A stretch of 64,000 nucleotides of DNA from Oxytricha trifallax (GCA_000711775.1 ARYC01001354.1:32803-96802); one strand, 5' to 3'; positions 11,400 through 24,130 are shown, numbered from the stretch's first letter. A program made the numbers and translations. Notes: generated by a model from the sequence alone, not told the origin.

Positions 11400-12470
11400 A
11401 ATTTAATCTAGCTGCTGAAGGGGTTTTGAGATATTAAGTACGAAGAAGAAAATGAAGATGATTAAGACGAAGACGATGATGATGAAGATCTTGACTTGGT
11501 AGCACTGGCAGAGAGATAAAAATAAATGGGTTCATTAACAGGACAATCTGCTTCTAACAAAATAGGAGCTTCTAGGTAATTACAAGTCTAAAATATTCAA
11601 GTAAGCCAAATCCCTATTATTTATGATTTAAATATAATCCCTAATCATAAAATAATCAGCTGATTGAATAAAATATAGATTAAACAGTTTAGAAAATTTT
11701 ACTAATGTTAGCTAAATTTAATTTAATCAAGCACCTTTGAATTAGCAAATATGTTTTTTAGATTCTTAGCCGACTCACGAAAAGTCCCTCATAAATTAAG
11801 AAGTCACTCAAAAATGTTAAATGCTAATGGTTTTATTCCTCCTCATACTCAAAAAAGCAAGCATCAGGGAATAGAATAGGTAAATAATAAAATAAAGATT
11901 TCAATAGCACTCTCAGCTCATAGTAAGCTTCAAACTAAATAAGAGTATATCAAATTGAAGAAGAATCTACTTTAATAATGCAAAGATTTGAATAATTTAC
12001 TATATATTTTTATGAGGAAAGTTATCAGCAATTAAATAATACATTCTAACCAATTACCAATCAATAATTTAACTAAATTGAAGAATAATTGATTAATAAG
12101 TTAATCAGCCAATTATTGATATTTAACAACCTATTCCAGCTCAAATATATATTAAGATGAAAAATTGATATTGGATGCTTCAAATCATATCTAATTTTCA
12201 TAATAAAGCCAACCTCCTTAATATTTTAGACAAGAATAAATGTTATCAGCTTCTCCCATTCCACACCAAAACAGTGACAATTTAACTTTTGATCAAACTC
12301 AATTAAACTTTCAAATTAATTTTTAAAATCAACCACAATTTCAATATGAATAATAGTAGCAATTTTAAGATTAAATACCAATCTCTATTGAGAGTGTTAA
12401 ACATCCTAAGCAAAAATCAGAGAAAAAAAAGAAAAGAAAAAAGAAGGGAAAAGGCAACTTTTTGGATTAT
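11400..12470 (+). CDS. Acidic, Gln-rich coding region
   Basis: 11435-11640 encodes a strongly acidic run followed by DLDLVALAERQKQMGSLTGQ. 11770-12000 encodes a basic stretch (SKMLNANGFIPPHTQKSKHQ). 12140-12470 is Gln/Asn/Pro-rich and ends in a Lys/Arg cluster (EKKKKRKKKGKG). It is either the C-terminal part of the preceding gene or an N-terminal extension of the TAF2-like protein that follows without a visible boundary. Frame changes are present. An in-frame TGA or a frameshift lies at 11430, just before the acidic run. Confidence 0.45.
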
Positions 12471-12474
12471 TATA

Positions 12475-15400
12475 GTTTGGATAAAACTAAACTTACAATA
12501 GAAATTGATCATATAGAGAATAAAAATGCATGCTCAAGCTTTATTCACTTTCAATTTAAAAGATGATGAAATTGTTACATAGAAGCTTTAATAAATTGAA
12601 GATTAAAATTTAAGAATTATTTACTTGATCTAGGCAAATATGCAAAGCAAATTTCAATATTTGGATTTTATCAACTTGATGGAGAAGAAAACAAAGAGAG
12701 AATCCCTACTTGTTTTGAGTATCCTGGTCCCGATGAGCTAGCAAAATTCTTACTAACTGCTTATGAAAACTCAAGTAAGGTTTTGTATACATTTGAAACT
12801 TAGTAATAACAGATCTATGAAAGTCAATAAAGGAACCTCTACTTAAATTAAAGGGCTTAATAAAGCTTAAATGTGGAGACTAAAAAATATAAGAAAATCT
12901 TTAAACTAAAGTGAGAATTTGAGTTGAGTATTTCCTAGAGAAAATTACTAACTTTGGCATTTAAGTAAATAAATTCAAGCAAACTTATGATTAAAATAGT
13001 TAGTCAATAGAAGATGTAGAATCAAACTATTTGATACCTCTAACTTAAATCACAATAATGAGCTCTGGATGTTAATTATAGAAGGATGAAACGCATTCTA
13101 ACAAGATTCATTATTAACTATTTAGCTCAAAAGAATTATTTTGTAGTTTCATCTGGTAAATTATAGATAAGAAAATTGAGAAAGAAGGCTTATAGAGAAA
13201 TCTTTTTGTTATCATTTGAATGATAATGCATCTTTGACAGGATTGGAATAATCATGGCTAAATTCACAAATATTTACAAAATTAATGAATTAAATGAAGT
13301 ATGCGCTGGAGGTGAAACTGCTCCTTTTACTTCTCCTAAAAGAATGAATCCTTTGCTTTTAACAAGAACTATAAGAAAAGTATCCTTCAATATATTAACT
13401 ACTTTCAAAAGTGAATCTAAACTCTATACTCTTACTCATCCTTAAAGCTTGTATTTGTACCAAAATTAATATTGAAATAATCAAGGAAGTAAAGTTTATA
13501 TTTGCTGGAGGACTTCATATTTTAGATGAAGACTCATTTTCAATAGGAACCAGTTAGAAAATAAGAATTTCACTTACAAATATTTGGCTTCTTCTCTTGC
13601 ATTCGACTTCTTTGAGGGAAAAGTTTTTGAACAGACTCCTGAGGATTGATGGTTGCTTTAGGGGTTGAGAGAAAGTCTAGGAAATTATTTCAAAATATCT
13701 AAGTGTGGGATATTGATTTATAGATACAACATCATGCATACTATTTAGAATCTGTACAATCAAATGAAATATGGGTTTGAAAGATTTTCATTATCAAGCT
13801 AGCTATCCCCATCCCTCTGCATAGCAACGAAACGATATTATATAATAGAAATGTTAACTTATTATGCATAATTATCAAGTCCATGATAGATAAGTCATAT
13901 TATGAGCGCATTATAAGATAAATCTATGATTCAGCTAGCCACACAATCTCTCAAGGTCTCTTTCTTAATATTTTTAAGCAAGTATGATGATATAAACTTC
14001 AGTAGTTCTTCTTTAACTAGATAATATCGACTTCTTGATCCAAAATGACATCAAGTTTCAATTATAATAAAAAGAATAACTCTTTTTATTTTAATATTGC
14101 TTAAGATTCTGCTATGAAAATATATTTTCTTATAAGAGATTCACAAAGAATCTAATTCAAATTAAACAAATATTTTCTCTTCTATCGTTCTCATTCAAGC
14201 ATATTAACACTGCAATGGCTAAACAAAATCAAAATGTTGATAGTTTTCTTGTAGAGCTAAAGTGAGGAGGCATGAGATATTTCACCGTAGAAGTTAATGT
14301 TATGATTTATCTCACAGATGGTGCAGAGATACAAACTTAACAACAGAAAATGAGATCAATTCTTATATTTTAAATTGTGAAATTATTGTAGAGTTAGAGA
14401 TATGGGAAGAGTTATGTAAATGTGAACATTCCTTTACAATTTAAAATAAAAAGAAAGAGTATTAGAATATGCTGATGTACAACTAGGAGATACATTTAGA
14501 TGATGAAAGAGGGGATGATAATATGAACAATAATGGACAAAATGATCATCATTTATAACTAAAGTATTCTTTATAATTCTGTGATTTTATTTTTCAATAA
14601 TTATGATTGACAACATGCAATGGAAGTTTGGTCCCAATGATTTTGATCTAAAGAATTATCCTTACGGTAACAAGTACCTCTTTGATGTTAAAAATTGGAA
14701 TCTCCTTTGCTTTGGATCAGAGTTGATCCCGATATGGAATTTATTAGAAAAGTTAAAGTTGTCCAAGTGCAAAACAATTGGCAATTTTAGGTATTATAAG
14801 AAAAGGATATAATTGGACAAATAGAAGCAATCAATTAGCTAAACAAGTTTAACTCTGAATTAGTCTACGAGATACTAAAGTCGGCAAGCCCCAATGAAAA
14901 TAACTTCTTTAAAGTTAGAAGAATAGCAATAAAAAAACTGTAACAAATGCAACTTTCGAATTCAAAAAGTATTTATCTCATAAGAAATTTCTGATAAAAG
15001 TGTTTAATTAGAGAAACTTTGACAAGTCCATAGGATTTTACAAATCAAATGATTTCAGCAAAGTTTTAGAGTACTATATAGACAAATCCATTCTTAAAAT
15101 CCTCTCTAAATACAAAGAGGTTCCATTATACCTGAAAGAAATAAAGAGTACCTTCTAAATTAGCAGAAATAACAATAAAATTAGCCTAATGATTCAGCTA
15201 CCTAACCGCAAGGAACCATATCAATAAATATTAGCAGCAATGAAGTTGTTCAATAAAAAATAGTAAAAGTAACGTTCAAAGTGTAATGAGAAATATTATA
15301 ATGTCTCCTCTGAACAAATTGGCTAACTCTTAAGAGATTGTTGCAGAAAAATGAAAATTCAGAGAACCCATACGACGATAGTTTCTACATAAATTAAATA

Positions 15401-15765
15401 TTGAAAGCTCTTGGCAATATGGACTGCTTTAAACTTTGCCTAAGATAGCAACTGAAATTTACAGACAATATAGACTGGACTATTTTGGTAAATACTCTCC
15501 CTAGTTTTCTATAAACCAAAGGTTCTATAGCTGGTTACTTTTAACTCAAAAAGTAAATCATTTTGTCAAAACTTAGAAGATTAAGAACATCGATACAAAG
15601 CTTGAAAATGTAGACTGGTATCTAGATTTTAATAGATCTAGCAGAAAGATAGATATTGAATTAAACAGGCGATGATTTAGTTAAAATGATTGAGGATGAT
15701 CTTTGGCCTATGAAGTGAGATCATTTGTTCAGTACTAAAATATAAAGCACTGTTTTATGTACTAA
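12475..15765 (+). CDS. TAF2: TAF2-like TFIID subunit (M1-aminopeptidase fold)
   Basis: TAF2 is the TFIID subunit that contacts core-promoter DNA and has an inactive M1-aminopeptidase fold. Matching blocks occur in the expected order: an N-terminal sheet region near 12950-13130 (ITIMSSGCQLQKDE), the segment equivalent to human RRCLAQSLAQQFF...WVLKGI at 13570-13680 (KYLASSLAFDFF... then PED-TGA-WLLQGL), NLLCIIIKSMIDKSYYE at 13860-13915, and the TAF2-specific VDPDMEFIRKVKVVQVQNNW at 14723 with the following HEAT-type helices to 15760 (NDFSKVLEYYIDKSI). No zinc-binding HExxH was seen, as expected for TAF2. Frame changes occur near 13480, 13560, 13800 and 15000 and an in-frame TGA at 13647, so the copy is broken, carries IESs, or contains sequence errors. 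Confidence 0.75.
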
Positions 15766-15779
15766 ATCAATCACTTCCT

Positions 15780-16880
15780 TGTAATTTTTTATAAAGATAT
15801 GTTTATATTTTTATAAACTTATTTTATATCTAATTGAAGAGTGTAAGCAATTCTTAACCAGAACAAATTATAAGTATGGAACTGACTTGATCAAGCAAAT
15901 AGCTGTATTTTTGGAAGCTAAATAAGATTATTTTTTTAATACACTTTTATGAAGATATTTTTGACATCTTATCATGTTTTTAGACAATGATAAAGCTAAA
16001 GGAGTAAAAGAACTTCTTTGGAACATGTTACTCTTACCATTCAATTTCTTAAATGCTGAATTTACATATTGGCTTAAGCTTCTTTACTATAAAAGTTTAA
16101 TTCACAAATTTTATTTATGAAATAAATAATTTTCTATTGTATTTCATCTTTGGAAAATGAAATCCCACTTTTCTTTAAAGAATAGTAAACCAAATAAATT
16201 GCAAAGACAAAAGTAATGCAGTATGATAATATTGGTCTAGAATCGAAGATTATCTTGCTGCAAATGGGCAAATTCAATAACAAAATGACGATAAAAACTA
16301 ATATCAAAAGTAAATACTGGCATAGAAGTAGAACACTAAGGTCGTTGTAGGAATTCCTAATGCTGGTAATTAAGTATTTTCTTTACTTATTTTTAAGTTT
16401 TTGGGGCTGCAAAGAGCCAACAGATCGTCATTTAAGATTTAGGAGCAAAGCAACAGGAATAATATACTGAATCTAAGCTTAAAATTGTTTTAGCACCATT
16501 CTTCGGTGATATTTATTAATATTGTTTTATATGTGAATTGCAAAAGCAGAGTTGGAATTCATCAGTAAACTAAACTCAAGAAAAAAGCATTAAAATTGTA
16601 TTAGGTGGACTATAGATAGAACCTTGCAATCGAATACTTTATCTCTTTAAAATTTAAATTTATGAATTTGAAATTATGAGTACCTTCTCTCAAGATTAAT
16701 AAAAGAACTAAATTAGAGAGGAATAGTCCTAGCAAATACAGCTTATGTAATCTTAAAGTCACTCACCTATCTTCTCGCATTAAAATAACATAAATAGTGA
16801 TTAGTATTGCGATGCTCATTAATACGATGACAATTAATCCGTTTAGGATTAATTTGCAGAGATTAAGTTCACCGACACCT
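15780..16880 (+). CDS. Coding traces between TAF2 and the bromodomain
   Basis: Short plus-strand blocks read as protein (about 15845-15930, 15990-16090, 16200-16370), for example KGVKELLWNMLLLPFNFLNA. They are separated by AT-rich gaps and are probably exons linking the TAF2-like region to the bromodomain or belonging to one of them. No domain is recognisable. Confidence 0.35.
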
Positions 16881-16884
16881 CCTG

Positions 16885-17235
16885 GTTGTAAGCTACCTGG
16901 GAAATCTTAGGATCACTCTGGTATTATGAAGAAGCAGGAACTTTTCTTTCACTAGTCTCTGAAGATGATCTTGGATCTTATTTTGATGAGTATTTGAGAA
17001 CAATCGATTATCCTATGAATTTATCAATATCAACAATGAAACTTAAAATTATCGATCAGAAATTTTTAAGAATTCAAGGAAGATGCAGTTACTGTGTACT
17101 GTGTTTAAGAACTGCCAGAAGTTTAATCAAGAGTCCAGCGAGATACATCAAACATCTGTTAAATTTGAGAATTTCTTTAAGAGAAAACTTCTGGAATACT
17201 AGCAGTTTGATCAAGCTATTATAAAAATTAACTGA
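16885..17235 (+). CDS. Bromodomain (acetyl-lysine reader)
   Basis: 16960-17030 encodes a segment with YFDEYLRTIDYPMNLS, which fits the bromodomain ZA loop (Y-F..I..PM-L). After one frame change near 17030 the second frame gives VFKNCQKFNQESSEI and KFENFFKRKL, fitting the conserved NC..(Y/F)N Asn region of helix B and helix C. The frame ends at TGA 17233. It starts about 1.1 kb after the recognisable TAF2 core, same strand, and ends 166 bases before the TrpRS start. A bromodomain at the C terminus of TAF2, or a separate small reader protein, are both possible; bromodomains attached to TFIID subunits are known in other eukaryotes. Confidence 0.7.
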
Positions 17236-17400
17236 AGCTAAGGGCATAAATTTAGTTAATTTTGCAATAAAATTATAGATTATCATATTCACTTTAATTT
17301 ACTAGTCTATATTGAATAAGAATTCTATTGGAATGTTTATCTATTTAATTACGATCTATTATTTACCTAATAATTTATTCATTTAATCTATATATTTGAA

Positions 17401-18747
17401 ATGAAAACTACTTAGTAAGTATAAGACCAAACTGTTCCTATGGAAGAACAAAAATTTGATGTCATCTAGCAAGAAATTGTTAAAGCTAACAAGAAGTGAA
17501 GGAAGACAAAGTTTCAGCTTTTAAAATTGAGGCTACAGATAGAGGAATAGACTATGAGAAACTTATAGTTAAGTTTGGTTGTTCAGCAATGAATGATGAA
17601 TTAAAAGCCAGAATTGAAAATTTGACAGGATAAAAATCACATAGATTCATCAGAAGAGACATTTTCTTCTGTTACAGAGATTTAGAAATCATTTTGAAAA
17701 TATAAGAGGAAGGAAAATTGATCTATTTATAGACTGGAAGAGGACTATCAGCTGAGGCACTACATATAGGTCATGCTATTCCATTCATTATGAACAAATA
17801 TTTTCAAGACGCATTTTATGTACCTCTCGTCATTTAGATCACTGATGACGAAAAGTATCAATAAAGACCAGAGAAAACTTTAGGGCAAATTTAAAAGATG
17901 GCTATCACCAATATTAAAGATATTATTGCATTAGGTTTTTATCTTGATAAGACCTTTGTCTTCTAAGACACTGATTATATCCATCCCTTGTATCAAAACA
18001 CTCTCATAGTTTAAAAGCACATAACTCTAAATTAATTCAAGGGTTGCTTTAGCTTTAATGATTCAGATAATGTAAGTAAATTTGCCTATCCAATTTAAGC
18101 TGTCCCTTCTTTCTCTAGCACCTTCCTACACATTTTCGGGAAAAGAACTGATGTCCCATTATTGATTCCATGCGCCATTGATCAAGATCCATACTTCAGA
18201 ATGACAAGAGAAGTTGCAGATAAATTGAAATATGAAAAGACTTCTTGCTTCTATTAAATTTTCTTCCAAGCTCTCTAGAACCTTAAGACTAAAATGGCAT
18301 CTAGTGACCCAAACAGCTCAATTCTCTTATCCGATTCTCCCGCTGATGTAAAGAGAAAGATTAACAAAGCTTACTCAGGTGGTGGTCAAACAGTTGAAGA
18401 GCATAGAGCCAATGGAGCCAATATGGAAGTAGATGTACCCTTCTAATGAAATTCTTCCTCGAAGATTATGACAAACTTAATTAAATTATGGAAAAGTACT
18501 GAAAGGGTGAGATGATGACTGGCGAGGTTAAGGCTATCCTTATTGAATATATAAATGGTTTCTTGAAAGAATTCTAGGAAAAAAGAAAGAGTGCTCCAAT
18601 GAAGTTTTCAAGAAGTTCATGGAAATCAGAAAGATCAATCCAGTTCCAAGGAGATTCGAGAAAGCAAGAAATGCAAAAGAGGAAGCTGAGAAGCTAGCAA
18701 AGATTTTAGAAGAGGAATTTAAGGAGCAATAATAGCCACTTCAATGA
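17401..18747 (+). CDS. WARS1: Cytoplasmic tryptophanyl-tRNA synthetase, frame-broken
   Basis: Charges tRNA-Trp; class I synthetase of the eukaryotic cytosolic type. Start ATG 17401. Homology to human WARS1 is collinear: [46 protein letters not shown] (HIGH equivalent), [28 protein letters not shown], and [15 protein letters not shown] (KMSKS loop). The Gln in TGQ is TAA and in VIQ is TAG, which fixes the code. Breaks: a frame change near 17495, another near 18445 where about four bases are missing in what should be a DV-F..FFLED region, a third near 18590, and an in-frame TGA at 18500 ([13 protein letters not shown]). The frame ends at TGA 18745. Length (about 440 codons) is normal. Could be a germline pseudogene or an error-bearing functional gene. 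Confidence 0.9.
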
Positions 18748-18944
18748 TAAGTAAAAGAATTTAAAAATTAGGAGAATTGAAATTCAAAATACATGTAAAT
18801 AAGTAATACTTCATATTTATAAGAGATTTTAGCAGTTTATATAATACAAGTCTTTTAAATAGATGTTTCTCTCAAATAAACAGTTTTTTGAGAATTATAA
18901 AATGTACAATAACATAAATTTCTTACAAAATTTTATCTCTCCCC

Positions 18945-20320
18945 TACTCCCAGAGCACTAATCTTCAATCGTCTCACTTGCCCTTGATAGTACAACCTAA
19001 TCACTCTTTATAAGCTGCCCATTCGACATTCTTAATTAGATTGACTGGCCATAGAAATCAGCTCGCTAAAGCACAGGCTTTCTAGGTTTTTTTTAAAGTG
19101 AATTACTTTGGTATAAAAGTCAAAGCTCTCTCTAATAACTTCTGGGGAAATAAATACAAACATGTTGGCAGTTAGCAATACTTCATAAAACTCGGAATCA
19201 TTGTTACTTCGGAGCTTAGTTGCGACATTCAATGCGCTATTCTGTTCATTATTGACTTCCTAGTCAGATACTGCTATTGTGACATTCTTTGCATTCGCCA
19301 ATTTTTTCATAAAATGCCTTGATTTAATTGTCACGAGATTTGATAGATTTAGGTATTGCAAAGGAAGTAAGGGAGAAATCGTGCATTTTAAACCTTCTAA
19401 GGGTACCACGCGATGTCATTTAAAACTGAAGGATGGTGGAGTTTCCGTCTCAGACATCTGTCTCAGGAGCAGAGAAAAATGCGAAACAATATTTCTTCAG
19501 GCCATCCTATGTTTTTCTACAAAGCAATATTGCACATTTCCAGATATCAAAATAAGCCATTTTACGAGATTCACGTCTGTAATCTATAATCCTTTGAATT
19601 AGTTACTGATTTCCTCTCAGATTAGCATGAATTCCTCAAAGCACTTGAAGAAGCACTATAGCAATTTCTTTTAGAGCGCAGTCAGTTTTTTGTTGGTGGT
19701 AGAAATTTTCTCAATATACTGATATGAATTCCTGAGTTGCATTATGTTTTATTCAAGATTTGCTGCTCTCTCTATCAAATTCATCTCAATATCTTTATTT
19801 AGCTTCGAGCTTTACGATGACTTGCTCATTCTTAATAGAAAGCCTGCAAACGCTTATTCTTTTGAAGATGAGATATGCTTAGGCTACAGCAACAACTGGA
19901 CAACATATCTTTACAGCACTTTTAAGAGCAAAATTATACCCTGAATCAAAAAGCCTTTAGATATTGTACAAAAGATACTCTTTTAACTCACTCTGCAGCA
20001 TAGATTAATCGTGAATCACAGTAACGATCCATCTCACATCTCCATGATTTCCAAACACTATTAATATTACCAGAGAAGTTTTCCTTGTGATTTTATCTTC
20101 AATGGTCACGGTTGGTTTATGAAAGCTTTGCCCTGTCTTTTCTCTCTTGGCGTTAGTGTAAAAAGCATTGAATGTTCAGACCCACAACTACTTCGTGAAG
20201 AATGCTGAAACATGTCATGTACTTGCAAATAAGCAATTGTGATGCATCTACTTCACTTAATTCTAATTCATGTGCTGCTTTGAGTGGTCCTAAGTTTCAG
20301 AGGTGGAAAAAGTACTGTTG
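18945..20320 (-). CDS. Coiled-coil protein with LRR-like C-terminal region
   Basis: Read right to left: 20040-19830 encodes a helical segment (MLQSELKEYLLYNIQRLF), 19830-19520 a coiled coil (NLIERAANLEQNIMQLRNSY, then KLTALQKKLLQCFFKCFEEF), and 19410-18960 a leucine-patterned region (LLPLQYLNLSNLVTIKSRHF, then VSDQEVNNEQNSALNVATKL) ending with GQVRRLKISALGVGER. The Q-Y-L-N-L-S-N-L pattern suggests leucine-rich repeats, but too few are visible to be sure. Frames change near 19420 and 19830; an in-frame TGA sits near 19620. Convergent with the TrpRS gene, 200 bases away. No family assigned. Confidence 0.5.
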
Positions 20321-20339
20321 ACTCCATTAATAGGTGCTT

Positions 20340-21300
20340 GGATTATAATATATTACAATCTTATAATGTTAAAATAAGATAAACTTTAATTAAAGTATAA
20401 TACTCTAAGCCCAAGCATTAATAATTGGTTTCTAATCAAGAAATAGACTGAAAATAAATTACTACTAAATTTTAATGTTTATTTAAGAATATAAGGTTTT
20501 TAAAAAGTGATTAATATTTCAATTAATTTATAACAATCAACCTAATCCATAAAAAATTATTCTTTTATTCATTTTAACTTTTATCGATTCCAATCATTTT
20601 CTTTATAAAATTCTATAAAATATGAAATAACTTTAGTTACAATTGTTATCGAAACATATTAGAATCTTATATAGAGTTGAAGTTAAAGAACCTAAATTCC
20701 TTTTCGCATTTATTTGAGGAGCCATTAATAAAAGAATATTTCATAATTCTAAACTCAGAGTGCTTCATTGAACTTATCTAATTATATCCCTCGCTAATAG
20801 AAGAGTTATTTATCTTCGCTATATTTTTAATCCCAAATCAATCATTTTTTTATAATCCTTTGGCATTTGATTTTTTTTTATTAAGCTTAATAGTTTATAA
20901 AAAGCATTAAAATAAAATCTGTAATAATTGGGTGTAAATAAAAATGAATAAAGGGTCATTAAAAATATAATTTAATTTAACATAATAATCTAAAAAAGAA
21001 TATTCGTAATTAAACATCAATATATAGAATTATCAAAAACATTTATTCGTTCCTTAATTAATGTGTAAATATCTTTATTAATTCATATACATGTAAATTA
21101 TAGAGAATTGTGTCTAATTTAATTGCAAATGCATGTTTAACTATATATATAATTAGATTTTTAACACAAAAATGTTCTGGTCTTAAATCTTATAATTCTA
21201 TGTATAATTAGTAATTAAACCTTAAATTCATTTGTATTAGTTTTAAGATTTATGTCTATTTGAACTCTCTCTTTTTACTATTCTATTTTCTTGAGAATAT
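20340..21300. other. AT-rich intergenic spacer
   Basis: Nearly a kilobase of very AT-rich sequence with no frame of protein character on either strand. It probably combines the promoter of the minus-strand gene at 18945-20320 with germline-limited sequence. Confidence 0.5.
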
Positions 21301-21301
21301 T

Positions 21302-21716
21302 GTTGTAGGAATACAATAGATTGAGGAAATTAAATTAAATATATAATAAATCAAATAGTGACAGCTAAAGTTGGCCAAATTTGACGATATGAGCTCATTC
21401 AATAGAGAATTCAAAATTTAGCTAGACATTACTATTGGCGCTACTAATTTATCTCATCTCTGGATCGGGTTAACTAAACTTTAATTCAATGCCTCTAAAT
21501 TAAGTAAATTATACCGTCTAATCAAAGTCGAGTTTGCCCGATCCAGAGATGAGATGAATAATTAGCGCCGATAATAATGTCCAGCTAATTTTTTTATTCT
21601 AAATCGAATGAGCCCCTAAATCGTCAAATTTGGTCAACTTTAACTGTCACTATTTGATTTATTATATATGTAATTTTATTTAATTACCCCAATTTGAATA
21701 TATTTTTACAATAATA
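21302..21716. repeat. Palindromic MITE-like element D, copy 1
   Basis: A 415-base foldback whose two arms meet almost without a loop. It starts TTGTTGTAGGAATACA and ends with the complement. Arm sequence includes GTTGGCCAAATTTGACGAT, TATTGGCGCTACTAATTTAT and CTCTGGATCGGGTTAAC. Copies at 24131-24543 and 48713-49128 share the same order of blocks. This is the most diverged of the three. No coding capacity. Confidence 0.85.
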
Positions 21717-22315
21717 ATCATATGTGCTTACCTGCTTAGAATTTTATGCTGTCCTTCTCTTGAATTATAAATGCTCCTTTTAACCTATGTTAGAAGTCCC
21801 CTCATCTCCGTATATAATACTTGAGTTTTGATCATTCTCTGAGAAAGGAGGTGTATAAATTCTTTGCAAGCGCTCTTTATCAATTGAGTAATCTTTGGCA
21901 AGAATCTATATATTCAAAAACTGTTATAAAATTTAGTTACATACAAAGTCAATGTTAATGATAACTTAGCATATATTAAACATTTTGATTTAATTTACAT
22001 TCTTAAGTAAATTTTGAAATAATTTAGTTACAGACAACAACAAAAAATTAAATAATGAGTTTAAGGATTCAAACATTGAAAGATTATTAATAAGAATATG
22101 TACATTACTGATAAATACTTTAAACTTTGTAATATGTTCTATTATTTTAATTTAAACGTTGATTTATTATTATATAGAGCATATAAGAGTACTATAGAAT
22201 TCTTTATAGAACATCTCAATTCTAACTAGAATTGTCAAAATTGTATCTATGTTTGATTCTTGAATTTCATGATATTTAAAGTATGTGTATCTAAATTTGT
22301 AATTGTTACATATTT
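21717..22315. other. AT-rich spacer between foldback elements
   Basis: No convincing gene. A short stretch near 21730-21900 has slightly more balanced composition and could be an exon remnant, but neither strand reads well. Confidence 0.4.
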
Positions 22316-24083
22316 TCCCGACACCCCTACCTCCCCTACCCCTAGACCACACACCTACCTAAACCCCACACCACCCCCTACCCACCTACCTCCCGAACCC
22401 CCATAAAAATCCATTCAAATGAAAAAATTGACTCCCACAGCCTGAATCGAATTCCTTCGTGACATCTCGACTTCATGACCTTTTATATACACAAAAATTA
22501 ACATAAAATTTTAAAAATTTTTTCTCCAGCTCTAAGCTACAAATACGATCTAATTTTTTATTTTTGATATTTTTTTCTTCGTCCGCCTGCTTTTTCTCAC
22601 ATACGCCCATAGGAAAAATAAATAATGTTAAATTTCTATTAAAAAAAAAATTAAATTAATTATTTTTATTGACATAACATACATAATTTAACTTAAAAAA
22701 ATTAATCTCTTACATCATCGTCATTCGACATATTTCCAAAAAGTAGTATGATTAATTTTTTATTTATTATTTTTCTATTCAATTCTGGTTTACCTCATTT
22801 ACGTTTATTTCATAAATCATACGTTTGCTAAAATTACAATTTACTTTTTTTATAAAAAGAAATGATTTTTTTTATAATATTGATATAATAGAAGATTTGA
22901 AGAAATAATATATAATTTTGGAATTGCATTGATTTTTATTATGCTAATAAAATGAAGTATTGGTAAATTAAAACTTTATTAGTTTAAGTTTTTTACTTTA
23001 CTTTTATTACTACTATAATTTAAGATTCATAAATTACTATTTAGCAATTTAGTGATTGAATATAAATGGAGACAATTTAAAGGTTCAATCATTCGTTTTG
23101 CTTCCTTCTAAAATTGTAAGTAAAAGTCTAAAAAGAAATATTAGGGTAACTTCAGTTTCAAGAAGGTTGTGGCCTTATCTACATTATCTTATTTATAACA
23201 TACATATAAAATACTGTAAAATTCCTCAAAGACTTATTTTAGATCTACCATGAAGTGAAAAATTTTAATGAAATTAAAACTAGTATATGCATAATACTCA
23301 GACTTTTAATACATATTACACTATACATCTTTACCAACTAATATTGAATGCTGCTTAATTTTAATAAATAAGCAATTAAAATGTCAAAAATAATTGAAAT
23401 AAATTTGCAAATATTTATGTATGAATTAAAAGTAAGAGATTTATAAAATATTATTTTTAATAATATGAACTAACTTTAGTTTAAATTGAATTAAATGTTT
23501 ACAAAAAGATGATTCATATTGATATAAATACTATCATTATTTTTCAATGATAGAATTTGTAATAAAGTAAATTGTAATTTTAGCAAACGTATGATTTATG
23601 AAATAAACGTAAATGAGGTAAACCAGAATTGAATAGAAAAATAATAAATAAAAAATTAATCATACTACTTTTTGGAAATATGTCGAATGACGATGATGTA
23701 AGAGATTAATTTTTTTAAAGTTAAATTATGTATGTTATGTCAATAAAAATAATTAATTTAATTTTTTTTTTAATAGAAATTTAACATTATTTATTTTTCC
23801 TATGGGCGTATGTGAGAAAAAGCAGGCGGACGAAGAAAAAAATATCAAAAATAAAAAATTAGATCGTATTTGTAGCTTAGAGCTGGAGAAAAAATTTTTA
23901 AAATTTTATGTTAATTTTTGTGTATATAAAAGGTCATGAAGTCGAGATGTCACGAAGGAATTCGATTCAGGCTGTGGGAGTCAATTTTTTCATTTGAAAT
24001 GGCATATTTTATGGGGGGTTGGAGTAGGGGAGGGGTAGGAGAGGAGGTAGGTGAGGGCTAGGGTGGGGTAGGGGTGTCGGGGA
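22316..24083. repeat. Foldback element C, same family as element B
   Basis: Arms about 22316-22850 and 23565-24083 are inverted copies; the loop is about 715 bases. The left end is a C-rich CCCTACCTCC-type tract and the right end the G-rich complement (GGGGTAGGGGTGTCGGGGAG). Both arms contain CGTCCGCCTGCTTTTT and CCCATAGGAAA, shared with element B at 5415-6542. The loop has a 66-codon frame at 23056-23253 (plus) under the standard code, but it shows no similarity I recognise and may be chance. The G-rich tracts could form quadruplexes. Confidence 0.85.
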
Positions 24084-24130
24084 GAACACATATAGCAAAT
24101 TTAATTAAAATAACATATTAAAATCAACTA

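Noticed and set aside
13254-13445. ATG at 13254 as a separate gene start
   Set aside because: TAF2-type sequence continues on both sides in shifted frames, so this ATG is internal to the TAF2-like gene.
19279-19602. A 107-codon plus-strand frame under the standard code
   Set aside because: It is antisense to a coiled-coil/LRR-like minus-strand gene whose composition and leucine pattern are far more protein-like.
23056-23253. 65-codon frame in the loop of foldback C
   Set aside because: Could be a remnant of a transposase, but no motif is recognisable and length is near chance for the only-TGA-stop code.
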